A stretch of DNA of 64,000 bases, taken from contig JAMPAT010000012.1 of the NCBI GenBank assembly GCA_023667095.1, positions 26,380-90,379 of the forward strand, given 5' to 3'. Source of the stretch: Bacteroidales bacterium. GTDB taxonomy: Bacteria > Bacteroidota > Bacteroidia > Bacteroidales > UBA932. The position numbers and the translations under genes were made by a program. Position 1 is the first letter of the stretch; each line of letters starts with the position of its first letter. Below are positions 18,073 through 26,887 of the stretch, piece by piece. The notes below the pieces were generated by a model, which made no database searches, was not told the origin of the DNA, and was given only the letters and a program-made list of their open reading frames with translations.

Positions 18073-19251
18073 TTGGAAAAGAGAAGAGTTGCCATATTAG
18101 GCTCAACCGGGTCAATCGGAAGACAGACCCTTGACGTAATCTCACAGCACAGCGACATGTTCGAAGTCGAGCTATTGACAGCAAACAACAGCAGTGGACT
18201 CCTTATAGAACAGGCAATAAAGTTCAATGCCAACAGTGTCGTAATAAGCAACGGGGAGAAATACCGGGAAGTCGCACAGGCGCTTGAGCCGCATTACATA
18301 AAGGTATTCACCGGAATGCAGTCAATCTGCGACCTTGTCGCAGGGGACAACATTGACATAGTAGTGACTGCCATGGTCGGTTTCAGCGGGCTGGAGTCTA
18401 CCGTAGCAGCCATCCGGGCAGGAAAGACAATAGCACTGGCCAACAAGGAGACACTTGTGGCAGCAGGTGCTATAGTGATGGATCTGGCTGCAAGGCACAA
18501 TGCAGCCATCCTTCCAGTGGATTCTGAGCATTCCGCAATATTCCAGTGTCTCCAGGGTTCACACGGAGCCGGCATAGAGAAAATACATCTTACAGCATCT
18601 GGAGGGCCTTTCAGGGAATGGAAGCGTGAAGACATCGCAAAAGCCACCATGGAACAGGCACTGAAGCACCCGAAATGGAACATGGGCAGCAAGATCACCA
18701 TAGATTCTGCCACAATGATGAACAAGGGACTGGAAATAATAGAGGCCAGATGGCTCTTCGGAGTCAGTCCCGACAAGATAAATGTAGTTGTCCATCCACA
18801 GTCAATCATACATTCAATGGTAGAATTTGCAGACGGGGCTGTAATCGCACAGCTCGGGCATCCGGACATGAGGGAACCGATACAATACGCCATCGCATAT
18901 CCGGGAAGGCTGCCTCTAAACAACAGGAAACTGGATTTTGCAGAACTTGCATCCTTGTCATTTTTTGCTCCAGACATGGATAAATTCCCGGCTATCGGCC
19001 TTGCCTACAAGGCATTGGAGAAAGGCGGAAACATGCCATGCATCATGAATGCGGCAAATGAGGCGGCTGTGGCGGCATACCTGAAAGGGATGATCGGATT
19101 CTACGACATCACTGACATAATAGCGGAATGTATGGCTGGTGCAGATTTTGTTGCAAGCCCCACGCTTGACGATATTTTCAGCACAAATGGCGCAGTCCTT
19201 GAGATGGCTGCCGGAATTATAGACAGGACCGCATCAGAAAAGATTTTTTAG
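18073..19251 (+). CDS. dxr: 1-deoxy-D-xylulose 5-phosphate reductoisomerase
   Basis: A 392-residue NADPH-dependent enzyme making MEP, the second step of the non-mevalonate isoprenoid pathway. The N-terminus VAILGSTGSIGRQTLDV is the dinucleotide-binding loop; LANKETLVAAG, LPVDSEHSAIFQCL (metal-binding Asp and Glu) and the TASGGPFR loop are all present, followed by the MNKGLEIIEARWLF helix. Translation starts at a TTG (18073), since no ATG lies between the M23 stop and the dinucleotide-binding strand. It is 20 bp downstream of the M23 gene and 27-33 bp upstream of rseP, in one operon. Confidence 0.97.
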   Translation: MEKRRVAILGSTGSIGRQTLDVISQHSDMFEVELLTANNSSGLLIEQAIKFNANSVVISNGEKYREVAQALEPHYIKVFTGMQSICDLVAGDNIDIVVTAMVGFSGLESTVAAIRAGKTIALANKETLVAAGAIVMDLAARHNAAILPVDSEHSAIFQCLQGSHGAGIEKIHLTASGGPFREWKREDIAKATMEQALKHPKWNMGSKITIDSATMMNKGLEIIEARWLFGVSPDKINVVVHPQSIIHSMVEFADGAVIAQLGHPDMREPIQYAIAYPGRLPLNNRKLDFAELASLSFFAPDMDKFPAIGLAYKALEKGGNMPCIMNAANEAAVAAYLKGMIGFYDITDIIAECMAGADFVASPTLDDIFSTNGAVLEMAAGIIDRTASEKIF

Positions 19252-19284
19252 CGGCTTCCCAATTGTATTATTTAAAGGTTGACA

Positions 19285-20592
19285 ATGGTTTTTCTCATTA
19301 AACTGCTGCAGGTCATACTTGCACTTTCAATACTTGTACTCGTACATGAGCTTGGTCATTTCTTCTTCGCCAAGCTGTTCAGGATAAAGGTGGACAAATT
19401 CTACCTGTTTTTCGACATTGGAGGGTTCGCCCTGTTCAGGTTCAAGCCCAAAGGCTCAGACACAGAATACGGCATAGGCTGGCTTCCTCTCGGAGGCTAC
19501 TGCAAGATTTGCGGAATGATAGACGAATCAATGGACACAGAGTCACTGAAACAGGAGCCGCAGCCATGGGAGTTCCGTTCCAAGCCGGCCTGGCAGAGGC
19601 TCCTGGTAATGTCAGGAGGGGTCCTGTTCAATTTCATCCTTGCCATATTGCTGTATATAGGCATATTGGCAGGCTGGGGTGAGAGCTATGTGAGCAATGA
19701 AGGCAACAGCATATATGTCAACGAACTTGCATACGACATGGGATTCCGTAACGGTGACCATATAATAAGGTTCGATGAATATGTCCCGGAAAATTTCGGG
19801 ATGCTGCAGGCTGACCTTGCCCGCCAGACAGCCAGGAAAGCGACAGTCCTGAGAGGAAAAGACACAATTGACATCTACATAGACCACAGCAGGCTCGGAG
19901 ACATACTCAACACCCCGGGAATGTTCGGCCTTGCGATGCCATTCATAATAGATACCGTCCCCCCGTCATCTGTCAACTATGCAGCAGGGCTGGCCAAAGG
20001 TGACAGGATTGTCTCGATAGACGGAGTGCATATCGACTTCATACAGGATTCCAGGAAACTTCTTGCAGACAGGGCTGGACAGGAAGTACCTGTTACAGTG
20101 ACACGCGGCATGGACACGCTTGAAATGGCGCTGCAGATAGACACTGCCGGAAGATTCGGGATCTACACTTCAATGCCAGGGCTAAAGACAAGGGAATACT
20201 CCATCCCGGAGGCAATCCCTGCAGGGTTCAGGCTTACATTCAGCACCATAGGAGGCTATCTCAAGGACCTTAAGCTCGTATTTACCCCAAGTACAGAGGC
20301 CTACAAGTCAGTTGGGAGCTTCATCACCATAGGACAGATTTTCCCTTCTGCATGGGACTGGTTCAGCTTTATCAACATCCTTGCACTTCTTTCGATAATG
20401 CTCGGAGTGATGAATCTTCTGCCTATCCCGGCACTTGACGGAGGACATATAGTATTCACTATATATGAAATGGTTACAGGAAAGAAGCCAAGCGACCGGT
20501 TCCTGACCGTTGCACAGATAATCGGCATGGCACTTCTCTTCTGCCTCATGATTCTTGCATTCGGAAACGACATTGCGAGATTATTCAGATAA
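19285..20592 (+). CDS. rseP: Site-2 intramembrane zinc metalloprotease
   Basis: A 435-residue multi-pass protease of the RseP/YaeL family that cleaves anti-sigma factors or signal-peptide remnants within the membrane. The first helix carries LVHELGHFF (HExxH zinc site); two PDZ domains follow in the periplasmic loop (about residues 125-215 and 215-300); the third zinc ligand lies in NLLPIPALDGGHI in a C-terminal helix. The ATG at 19285 is preferred over an in-frame TTG six bases earlier. The position directly after dxr is the usual one in Bacteroidota. Confidence 0.95.
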   Translation: MVFLIKLLQVILALSILVLVHELGHFFFAKLFRIKVDKFYLFFDIGGFALFRFKPKGSDTEYGIGWLPLGGYCKICGMIDESMDTESLKQEPQPWEFRSKPAWQRLLVMSGGVLFNFILAILLYIGILAGWGESYVSNEGNSIYVNELAYDMGFRNGDHIIRFDEYVPENFGMLQADLARQTARKATVLRGKDTIDIYIDHSRLGDILNTPGMFGLAMPFIIDTVPPSSVNYAAGLAKGDRIVSIDGVHIDFIQDSRKLLADRAGQEVPVTVTRGMDTLEMALQIDTAGRFGIYTSMPGLKTREYSIPEAIPAGFRLTFSTIGGYLKDLKLVFTPSTEAYKSVGSFITIGQIFPSAWDWFSFINILALLSIMLGVMNLLPIPALDGGHIVFTIYEMVTGKKPSDRFLTVAQIIGMALLFCLMILAFGNDIARLFR

Positions 20593-20608
20593 CACAAAAG
20601 ACAAAAAT

Positions 20609-21619
20609 ATGAAACAGTTTCTTTCAATCATGGCATTTGCCGCCCTGCTGTTCTCCTTCCAGTCATGCAAGGAAGGGACGCGCCAAAAGGCACTTCTCCC
20701 GACAATCAGCGGAAAGGCAGGAGAAGTCATTGTAGTAATCAGCAAAGGGGAATGGGAAAGTTCCGCAGGGGTTGAGCTTCGTGAGCTTCTTGCCACGGAC
20801 TGTCCTTTCCTGCCCCAGAAAGAACCTCTATACACACTTGTGAACATCTCACCGTCTGCATTTACCAGCATCTTCCAGATCCACAGGAATATCCTTATAG
20901 TCAACATCAGCAATGATGTGACTGAGCCTGGAGTGGTCTACAGGAACGATGTCTGGGCACAGCCACAATGCGTGATTTCCGTGAACGCTGTGGACGGTGA
21001 TTCCGCCGCACAGCTGATCAAGGACAATGAGGAAAGGATCCTGCACACCCTGGAGCAGGCTGAAAGGGACAGGATTATAGCCAATGCCAGGAAATATGAG
21101 GAACGGTCCCTTCCGCCTGCCGTCATCGGGATGGCCGGAGGCTCACCGCACTTCCCTACCGGATATGTTCTCAAGAAAAAGACAAGGGACTTCATCTGGA
21201 TTGCATACGAGACAACATACATCAACCAGGGCATATTCATCTATAAGTACCCTGTTACCGGGGAAGATGACATGAGCATTGAGAAGATTGTGGCAATGCG
21301 CAATGAAATCCTGCAGCAGAATGTACCCGGAATGTTCGAGAACACATATATGACAACCAGCGATGTGACCATGCCTGGAATAGAGTATATAAAATACAAA
21401 GGCCGTGAATTTGCTGAGGTCAAGGGATTCTGGGAAGTCCACAACGACTATATGGGAGGTCCATTTGTCTCACATTCGTTCTACAGCAAGGACGGTAAGG
21501 ACATAATCACCATTGAAGGCTTTGTGTACGCTCCAAGATATGACAAAAGGCACTATCTCCGTCAGGTTGAATCCCTTCTATACTCCTTTGAATGGTCAGA
21601 CGGGGAATTCTGCAAATAG
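20609..21619 (+). CDS. DUF4837 family lipoprotein
   Basis: A 336-residue predicted lipoprotein (MKQFLSIMAFAALLFSFQSC, lipid-anchored at Cys20) matching the Bacteroidota-specific DUF4837 family as I know it from its conserved segments GKAGEVIVVISKGEW and GFWEVHNDYMGGPFVS. The function of the family is not established. It starts 16 bp after rseP, so it is co-transcribed with dxr and rseP, which hints at an envelope role. The longer upstream frame lacks a signal peptide, so the ATG at 20609 is used. Confidence 0.85.
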   Translation: MKQFLSIMAFAALLFSFQSCKEGTRQKALLPTISGKAGEVIVVISKGEWESSAGVELRELLATDCPFLPQKEPLYTLVNISPSAFTSIFQIHRNILIVNISNDVTEPGVVYRNDVWAQPQCVISVNAVDGDSAAQLIKDNEERILHTLEQAERDRIIANARKYEERSLPPAVIGMAGGSPHFPTGYVLKKKTRDFIWIAYETTYINQGIFIYKYPVTGEDDMSIEKIVAMRNEILQQNVPGMFENTYMTTSDVTMPGIEYIKYKGREFAEVKGFWEVHNDYMGGPFVSHSFYSKDGKDIITIEGFVYAPRYDKRHYLRQVESLLYSFEWSDGEFCK

Positions 21620-21667
21620 GGAAAACATATTTTTGTTGAAATTTAGAGCACAAAAAGGCAAAAATAT

Positions 21668-21698
21668 TTTGTCCTAAAAAAAATATTATATACCTTTG
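21668..21698 (+). promoter_or_regulatory. Promoter for tRNA-Glu and rpsT
   Basis: A -33 TTTG (21668-21671) and a -7 TACCTTTG (21691-21698) are spaced by 19 bp, the best full match to the Bacteroidota vegetative promoter in this window. It lies about 40 bp upstream of the tRNA. Confidence 0.8.
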
Positions 21699-21737
21699 CA
21701 CTCCCTTTGGTAGAATACCAGCTACAAAGGTATTTTT

Positions 21738-21809
21738 GGTGGGTTCGTATAACGGCTAGTACTCAAGATTTTCATTCTTGCAATAGGGGTTCGATTCCCC
21801 TACCCACTA
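21738..21809 (+). tRNA. tRNA-Glu (anticodon TTC)
   Basis: A 72-nt cloverleaf: acceptor GGTGGGT pairs with ACCCACT (one G-U at the end), anticodon stem CAAGA/TCTTG closes the loop TTTTCAT with anticodon TTC, and the T arm has GGTTCGATTCC. No CCA is encoded. rpsT follows 24 bp later. Confidence 0.95.
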
Positions 21810-21833
21810 CGAAAAATATAAAAAATAAAAACA

Positions 21834-22088
21834 ATGGCAAATCACGCATCAGCTGACAAGCGTTATCGCCAGAGCGAGAGACGCAGGTTGCATAATAAAT
21901 ATTATGCAAAGACAACAAGGAACGCAATTCGCGCGTTGAGAAACACCACTGACAAGAGTGCTGCAGAAGCAAATGCACCAAAAGTTTACGCCATGATTGA
22001 CAAACTTGCGAAGATTGGTGTTATCCACAAGAACAAGGCAGCAAACCTCAAGAGTGGTATTGCAGTCTACATAAACAAACTTTCTTAA
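21834..22088 (+). CDS. rpsT: 30S ribosomal protein S20
   Basis: An 84-residue very basic, helical ribosomal protein that binds the 5' domain of 16S rRNA. The N-terminus [19 protein letters not shown] and the Ala/Lys-rich helices ([20 protein letters not shown]) are typical. It lies between tRNA-Glu and tRNA-Pro and probably shares the tRNA-Glu promoter; a terminator follows at 22126-22160. Confidence 0.97.
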   Translation: MANHASADKRYRQSERRRLHNKYYAKTTRNAIRALRNTTDKSAAEANAPKVYAMIDKLAKIGVIHKNKAANLKSGIAVYINKLS

Positions 22089-22125
22089 TGAAAGTCAACC
22101 TTTTAAGGGTATTCTTATAGCTAAA

Positions 22126-22160
22126 GAAGCTGCTGCCTCGGTAGCAGTTTTCTTTTTTAG
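22126..22160 (+). terminator. Terminator after rpsT
   Basis: CTGCTGC and GTAGCAG (one G-U) enclose a CTCG loop and are followed by TTTTCTTTTTT. It lies just before tRNA-Pro. Confidence 0.75.
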
Positions 22161-22169
22161 GCAAAAAAT

Positions 22170-22245
22170 CGGGATGTAGCGCAGTTGGTAGCGCACTACG
22201 TTCGGGACGTAGGGGTCGGGCGTTCGAGTCGCCTCATCCCGACCA
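22170..22245 (+). tRNA. tRNA-Pro (anticodon CGG)
   Basis: A complete cloverleaf: acceptor CGGGATG pairs with CATCCCG, anticodon stem CTACG/CGTAG closes TTCGGGA with anticodon CGG, T arm has CGTTCGAGTCG, and the CCA end is encoded at 22243-22245. Starting with C1 is normal for bacterial tRNA-Pro. Confidence 0.95.
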
Positions 22246-22250
22246 GAGAC

Positions 22251-22283
22251 AAGAAGCCGGCCTCAAATGGCCGGCTTCTTTCG
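22251..22283. terminator. Terminator between tRNA-Pro and the convergent GH88 gene
   Basis: A perfect 12-bp stem (22251-22262 with 22269-22280) with a 6-nt loop and flanking A and T residues, usable from both directions. Confidence 0.85.
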
Positions 22284-22305
22284 TATATATTATTTAATAG
22301 TCAAC

Positions 22306-23529
22306 CTATGAGCAAGTTTCAGCTTTGCCGGCCTCTGCATACAGTCTTTTCAGACGCGTCAGCGCCTCAAGATAATAATAGTCAGCATACGTGAGCGGGA
22401 CATCAATCTCCGAATCCAGAGGAAATGCACCGGTACTGTGCATAAGTATGAATCCACCATTAGTGCCTACAGGAGCCGTATAGCGTTCCGATGCAAGTGA
22501 ACGCACCTGCCTCTCTGCAAAATTCAGATATCTTCTTGACTCATCTGCCTCAACATACCCGCTCAGTTCAATCAGGGCAGAGGCCATAAGTGCAGCAGCG
22601 GATGCGTCACGCGGTGTATCAGGAATGTCAGGGGAATCATAGTCCCAGTATGGTATGCCGTCTTCCGGCATATTCTTGTGCGAAAGCAGAAATCCGGCAA
22701 TCTTGCGTGCCTGCTGAAGATATCTGTCATACCCGGTCAGGCGATACATATATGTATATCCATAAAGTCCCCACGACTGCCCCCTGCTCCATGAAGAATC
22801 ATCTGAATAGCCCTGATGCGTCTGTTTAACATGCGGAAGCCCTGTCTCCATATCATACGATACGACATGCCAGCAGCTTCCGTCTGGACGGTAATGATGC
22901 TCCATGGTCTTGTCAGCATGCGAAATGCATATATCCCGCAGTGAATTGTCCCCGGAATATTCCGCAGCCCACATAAGCAGTTCCAGGTTCATCATATTGT
23001 CAATGATTACAGGATACTGCCACCTGTCAGTACTATGGTCCCACGAGCGTATCAGGCCTGTCGCTGGACTGAATCGTGTGGCAAGCGAGCGCGCTCCGGT
23101 CAGAAGGACCTCCTCATACTGTTTCTCCCCTGTAAGACGCAGCCCATTCCCGAAACTGCAGTAAAGCATGAACCCCACATCGTGGTTGTCGGTAGTGTAT
23201 TTTTCCCTTTCAACACGGGAAGTGTACAGGCGCGCATATTCCAGCACGTCCGGACTACCGGTGTTCTCATAGACATACCACAATGTACCCGGAAAGAAAC
23301 CGCTTGTCCACCAGCGCGAATCCGAGCTGATGTCCTGTCCGTTTTCCCATGTACGCGGAAGCAGGCTGTCACGGCTTGCATATTTTTCAGCAATTACAAG
23401 AACCTGCCTCCCGGCATTGGCCAGGGCCTCATCAACGACACTCTCCATGGATTTTTCATGTGAGCAGCCCAAAGGCAGGGCCACGGTGGCCAATAGACCG
23501 GCCACTGATAACAAAAAGATTTTTCTCAT
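22306..23529 (-). CDS. Glycoside hydrolase family 88 lipoprotein (unsaturated glucuronyl/galacturonyl hydrolase)
   Basis: A 407-residue (alpha/alpha)6-barrel enzyme that removes 4,5-unsaturated uronic acids left at oligosaccharide ends by polysaccharide lyases. The two acidic positions of the family are visible in NHDVGFM and in IIDNMMNLELL, with SWSRGQSWGLYG in the barrel. The signal peptide ends in LPLGC (Cys22), so it is lipid-anchored outside the cytoplasm. No lyase or SusCD pair is adjacent, so it is an orphan in this window and its substrate (glycosaminoglycan or pectin fragments) is open. Convergent with the tRNA-Pro gene and divergent from the OPT transporter. Confidence 0.9.
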   Translation of the reverse strand: MRKIFLLSVAGLLATVALPLGCSHEKSMESVVDEALANAGRQVLVIAEKYASRDSLLPRTWENGQDISSDSRWWTSGFFPGTLWYVYENTGSPDVLEYARLYTSRVEREKYTTDNHDVGFMLYCSFGNGLRLTGEKQYEEVLLTGARSLATRFSPATGLIRSWDHSTDRWQYPVIIDNMMNLELLMWAAEYSGDNSLRDICISHADKTMEHHYRPDGSCWHVVSYDMETGLPHVKQTHQGYSDDSSWSRGQSWGLYGYTYMYRLTGYDRYLQQARKIAGFLLSHKNMPEDGIPYWDYDSPDIPDTPRDASAAALMASALIELSGYVEADESRRYLNFAERQVRSLASERYTAPVGTNGGFILMHSTGAFPLDSEIDVPLTYADYYYLEALTRLKRLYAEAGKAETCS

Positions 23530-23710
23530 ATCAACATATTAATTAATATCACATCCGCTAAAACATCGGCAACCAGGCCAGCCAGGAATATATTTCAGTC
23601 AGCTATATCCAATTCTGAATCTGCCATGGCCTGTAGTCACAAAAATAATTCAATTGCCCCACCTGCTATGGCCCATTTCATACGGAAATGGTTCGCTTTC
23701 GTATTCCACT

Positions 23711-23807
23711 GCTGATTTTTGCGGGGATTTCATTTTATCCGGACATATTTCCCTATCTTTGTCCGTCCCGACCGTAAGTATGGCCGGGACGGACTTAACT
23801 TGTTATA
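23711..23807 (+). repeat. Promoter-leader block, copy 1 (duplicated at 26255-26351)
   Basis: This segment upstream of the OPT gene is about 85% identical, over roughly 97 bp, to 26255-26351 upstream of the second small lipoprotein. Both copies contain the TATCTTTG element and an inverted repeat starting at its last base. Confidence 0.8.
23754..23794 (+). promoter_or_regulatory. OPT promoter -7 element with adjoining inverted repeat
   Basis: TATCTTTG (23754-23761) matches TAnnTTTG. From its last G an inverted repeat runs: arm 23761-23773, 8-nt loop, arm 23782-23794 (12 of 13 positions paired). It overlaps the likely transcription start, so it could be an operator or a 5' leader stem. The -33 region is poor. 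Confidence 0.6.
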
Positions 23808-23812
23808 TCAAT

Positions 23813-25792
23813 ATGGAAGAAAAACAGACATCGCTCCCGGAAAATGCGCAGAGGGAGCTGAAGCCGGGGGAAGAGTACAGGCCCCTGCTTTCACCGGAAA
23901 AGAATTACCCTGAAGTGACACCATGGTCAGTTTGTCTCGGCCTGCTGATGACAGTTCTGTTCTCGGCTGCTGCGGCATTCCTCGGACTGAAGGTCGGACA
24001 GGTATTCGAGGCAGCAATCCCTATCGCAATCATTGCAGTCGGACTTTCAAGCGGACTGGGACGCAAAAACTCCCTCGGGGAGAATGTGATGATACAGTCA
24101 ATCGGCTCATGCTCAGGAGCAATCGTTGCCGGAGCAATATTCACACTGCCGGCACTCTACATCCTGCAGGACAAATATCCTGAACTTACTGTCAATTTCA
24201 CAAAGGTGTTCTTCTCATCGCTTCTCGGAGGTATCCTCGGAATACTTTTCCTCATCCCTTTCAGAAAATATTTCGTAAAGGAGATGCACGGGAAATATCC
24301 TTTCCCTGAAGCTACAGCGACCACACAGGTTCTCGTAAGCGGCGAGAGCGGCGGCAAGGGAGCCAAGACCCTCCTTATCAGTGGACTCGTAGGAGGTCTC
24401 TATGACTTCATCGTATCGACTTTCGGGCTTTGGGCTGAAACCATATCCACGACAATGACATCATGGGGAGCAGCAGTGGCGGACAAGGCAAAGGTTGTCC
24501 TGAAGCTGAACACCGGTGCAGCAGTCCTTGGACTCGGATATATAGTCGGTCTGAAATATGCGTTCATAATCTGCTGCGGAAGTTTCCTTGTATGGCTCGT
24601 CATCATTCCGCTTATGAGCCTTATCTGGGGGGGCCAGGTAATTGACCTTATGAATTCGGGAATCACCCAGACTGTGGGAGAGATGTCCGCAGACCAGATA
24701 TTCAGGGAATATGCACGTCACATCGGTATCGGAGGCATCGCGACAGCCGGTGTCATCGGCATCATAAAGTCTTTCGGTGTAATCAAGTCGGCAGTAGGAC
24801 TTGCAACAAAGGAGTTCAGCAAGAAGAAGAGCGACTCTGAGCAGGAGGTAATCCGCACACAGAAGGACATTTCCATGAAGATTGTGGTAATAGGCATCGC
24901 CATCACTCTTCTTGCCGTGTTCCTTTTCTTTGCGTTCGGAGTTGTTGACAACATCTGGCATGCCATAATCGGTGTGCTGGTCGTCGGAATCATAGCATTC
25001 CTGTTCACGACTGTTGCAGCAAATGCCATTGCGATTGTGGGCAGCAACCCTGTCAGCGGAATGACGCTCATGACACTTATCCTTGCCTCGCTGGTGATGG
25101 TGGCTGCCGGTCTGAACGGGACAGCCGGAATGACAGCAGCACTCATCATTGGTGGAGTTGTATGTACGGCACTTTCGGTTGCAGGAGCATTTGTGACTGA
25201 CCTGAAGGTCGGATACTGGATAGGAACCACACCAAAAAAGCAGGAGACATGGAAATTCCTCGGTACCCTTGTTGCAGCCGCTACCGTAGGAGGAGTGATG
25301 ATGGTCCTCAACAAGACATACGGATTTACCGGGGACAATGCCCTTGTGGCCCCTCAGGCCAATGCAATGGCAGCCGTCATCGAGCCTATGATGAACGGAG
25401 GCGGAGCACCTTGGCTGCTTTACGGAATCGGAGCTGTGCTTGCGATTGTCCTTACTGTATTCAAGGTTCCTGCACTTGCATTTGCACTCGGAATGTTCAT
25501 CCCTATCGACCTCAACCTGCCTCTGCTTGTAGGAGGAGCGATTTCGTGGTACGTGGGAAGCCGCAGCAAGGACAAGGAGCTGAATGCAGCACGCCAGGAG
25601 AAAGGTACGCTCATCGCTTCAGGATTTATCGCCGGAGGTGCCCTGATGGGAGTTGTCAGTGCAATATTGAGGTTCGCCAATGTGGACCTGTTCATGGAGC
25701 CGTCCCCTTGGACCGAGCCTGTCGCAATCATCCCTTACGTTGCAATCATCGCCTATATGATATACGCCTCGCTTAAGGTGAAGAAGGGCTAA
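23813..25792 (+). CDS. OPT family oligopeptide transporter
   Basis: A 659-residue polytopic membrane protein of the OPT/YSL superfamily, importing peptides or peptide-like metal chelates by proton coupling. About 14-16 hydrophobic helices are visible, starting with PWSVCLGLLMTVLFSAAAAF; the glycine-rich GKYPFPEATATTQVLVSGE loop and SNPVSGMTLMT segment are typical of the prokaryotic branch. The ATG at 23813 is chosen because the upstream extension lies across the promoter and leader. A small lipoprotein gene starts two bases after the stop codon, so the two are translationally coupled; a second copy of that gene follows with its own duplicated promoter. Confidence 0.92.
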   Translation: MEEKQTSLPENAQRELKPGEEYRPLLSPEKNYPEVTPWSVCLGLLMTVLFSAAAAFLGLKVGQVFEAAIPIAIIAVGLSSGLGRKNSLGENVMIQSIGSCSGAIVAGAIFTLPALYILQDKYPELTVNFTKVFFSSLLGGILGILFLIPFRKYFVKEMHGKYPFPEATATTQVLVSGESGGKGAKTLLISGLVGGLYDFIVSTFGLWAETISTTMTSWGAAVADKAKVVLKLNTGAAVLGLGYIVGLKYAFIICCGSFLVWLVIIPLMSLIWGGQVIDLMNSGITQTVGEMSADQIFREYARHIGIGGIATAGVIGIIKSFGVIKSAVGLATKEFSKKKSDSEQEVIRTQKDISMKIVVIGIAITLLAVFLFFAFGVVDNIWHAIIGVLVVGIIAFLFTTVAANAIAIVGSNPVSGMTLMTLILASLVMVAAGLNGTAGMTAALIIGGVVCTALSVAGAFVTDLKVGYWIGTTPKKQETWKFLGTLVAAATVGGVMMVLNKTYGFTGDNALVAPQANAMAAVIEPMMNGGGAPWLLYGIGAVLAIVLTVFKVPALAFALGMFIPIDLNLPLLVGGAISWYVGSRSKDKELNAARQEKGTLIASGFIAGGALMGVVSAILRFANVDLFMEPSPWTEPVAIIPYVAIIAYMIYASLKVKKG

Positions 25793-25794
25793 GA

Positions 25795-26250
25795 ATGAAG
25801 AAAATGTCAGGAAAATATTTGAACTTTATATCCAGTAGCACCGTAGCACTGGCCTTATGCATGCTGTTGTGCCACAGTTGCATCGTTACTGATTGGATAT
25901 ACGGCTACCAAGTGGTTATAAAAAACGACACGGACAGTACAATATATCTTACAGATATTTCTTCTGATTCTTATCCGGAAGAAATAACATTGAAACCACA
26001 GGAACAGTTTGAGATAAATTATAGTGAACGTGGCAAAGAAAACAAAGAAATAATCGACATATTTCCAAGCAATATTACTGTTACCATTAATGACACATCG
26101 ATTACCATGGATATTTCAGACGTTAATCTTGAATGGAATATGTGCCGGAGAAAATACTATAAGAAAAGTAAGAGCAAAAGACATAGCACCTATACATTCA
26201 CCTTTACGGATGAAATTGTAGAGGAACTTTTAGCCGGCATACAGGAATAG
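25795..26250 (+). CDS. Small lipoprotein, paralogue 1 (unrecognised family)
   Basis: A 151-residue protein with a signal peptide ending in LCHSC (Cys29), then a predicted all-beta region (NDTDSTIYLTDISS, VTINDTSITMD) and a basic C-terminal motif (RRKYYKKSKSKRHSTY) followed by YTFTFTDEIVEELL. I do not recognise a named family. It begins two bases after the OPT stop and so should be made with the transporter, perhaps as an accessory envelope protein. Base composition is clearly more AT-rich than the OPT gene. Nearly identical to the next gene (26354-26809). Confidence 0.75.
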   Translation: MKKMSGKYLNFISSSTVALALCMLLCHSCIVTDWIYGYQVVIKNDTDSTIYLTDISSDSYPEEITLKPQEQFEINYSERGKENKEIIDIFPSNITVTINDTSITMDISDVNLEWNMCRRKYYKKSKSKRHSTYTFTFTDEIVEELLAGIQE

Positions 26251-26254
26251 AGCG

Positions 26255-26351
26255 GCTGATTTTTTCACGGATTTCATATTATCCGGACATAATTCCCTAT
26301 CTTTGTCCGTCCTGACCGCAAATATGGTTGGGACGGACTTTGCTTGCTATA
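26255..26351 (+). repeat. Promoter-leader block, copy 2
   Basis: A copy of the OPT upstream region (23711-23807) now placed directly before lipoprotein paralogue 2. The junction to the coding sequence comes exactly at GAATGAAG, the same bases that follow the OPT stop codon at 25793, so the transporter gene is cleanly missing. Confidence 0.8.
26298..26338 (+). promoter_or_regulatory. Duplicated promoter -7 element with inverted repeat
   Basis: TATCTTTG (26298-26305) and an inverted repeat, arms 26305-26317 and 26326-26338. Compared with copy 1, a C:G pair is now U:G, a G:C pair is G:U, and the A/C mismatch is A:U, so all 13 positions can pair as RNA. Confidence 0.6.
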
Positions 26352-26353
26352 GA

Positions 26354-26809
26354 ATGAAGAAAATGTCAGGAAAATATTTGAACTTTATATCCAGTAGCAC
26401 CGTAGCACTGGCCTTATGCATGCTGTTGTGCCACAGCTGCATCGTTACTGATAGGATATATGGTTACCAAGTGGTTATAGAAAACGACACTAACAGTACA
26501 ATATATCTTACAGATATTTCTTCTAATTCTTATCCGAAAGAAATCACATTGAAACCGCAGGAACGGTTTGAGATAAATTATAGTGAACGGGGCAAAGAAA
26601 ACAAAGAAATAATCGGCATATTTCCATTCTACACTATTGTTACCATTAATGACACATCAATTCCTATGTCTATGTCAGACGACAGTCTCCAATGGAATAT
26701 ATGCCAAAGAAAATACTATAAAAAAAGTAAGAGCAAAAGACATAGCACCTATACATTTACCTTTACGGATGAAATTGTAGAGGAACTTTTAGCCAGCATA
26801 CAGGAATAG
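26354..26809 (+). CDS. Small lipoprotein, paralogue 2 (unrecognised family)
   Basis: A 151-residue near-duplicate of the gene at 25795, identical in the signal peptide and most of the C-terminus and differing at scattered positions such as DWIYGYQ/DRIYGYQ and DIFPSN/GIFPFY. Substitutions are spread along the chain without frameshifts, so both copies look functional. The longer upstream frame runs through the duplicated leader, so the ATG at 26354 is the start. Expression should follow the duplicated OPT-type promoter. Function unknown. Confidence 0.75.
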   Translation: MKKMSGKYLNFISSSTVALALCMLLCHSCIVTDRIYGYQVVIENDTNSTIYLTDISSNSYPKEITLKPQERFEINYSERGKENKEIIGIFPFYTIVTINDTSIPMSMSDDSLQWNICQRKYYKKSKSKRHSTYTFTFTDEIVEELLASIQE

Positions 26810-26887
26810 ACCCGTCATTAACTATGGATATATTGAATTGACAGGATTAAGGCCCCAGACAGAACAACATAAAAACAAAGAGTATAT

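Noticed and set aside
25795..26809. Tandem lipoproteins as a toxin-immunity set
   Set aside because: They are near-identical paralogues with lipoprotein signals and a transporter partner; no toxin domain is visible.
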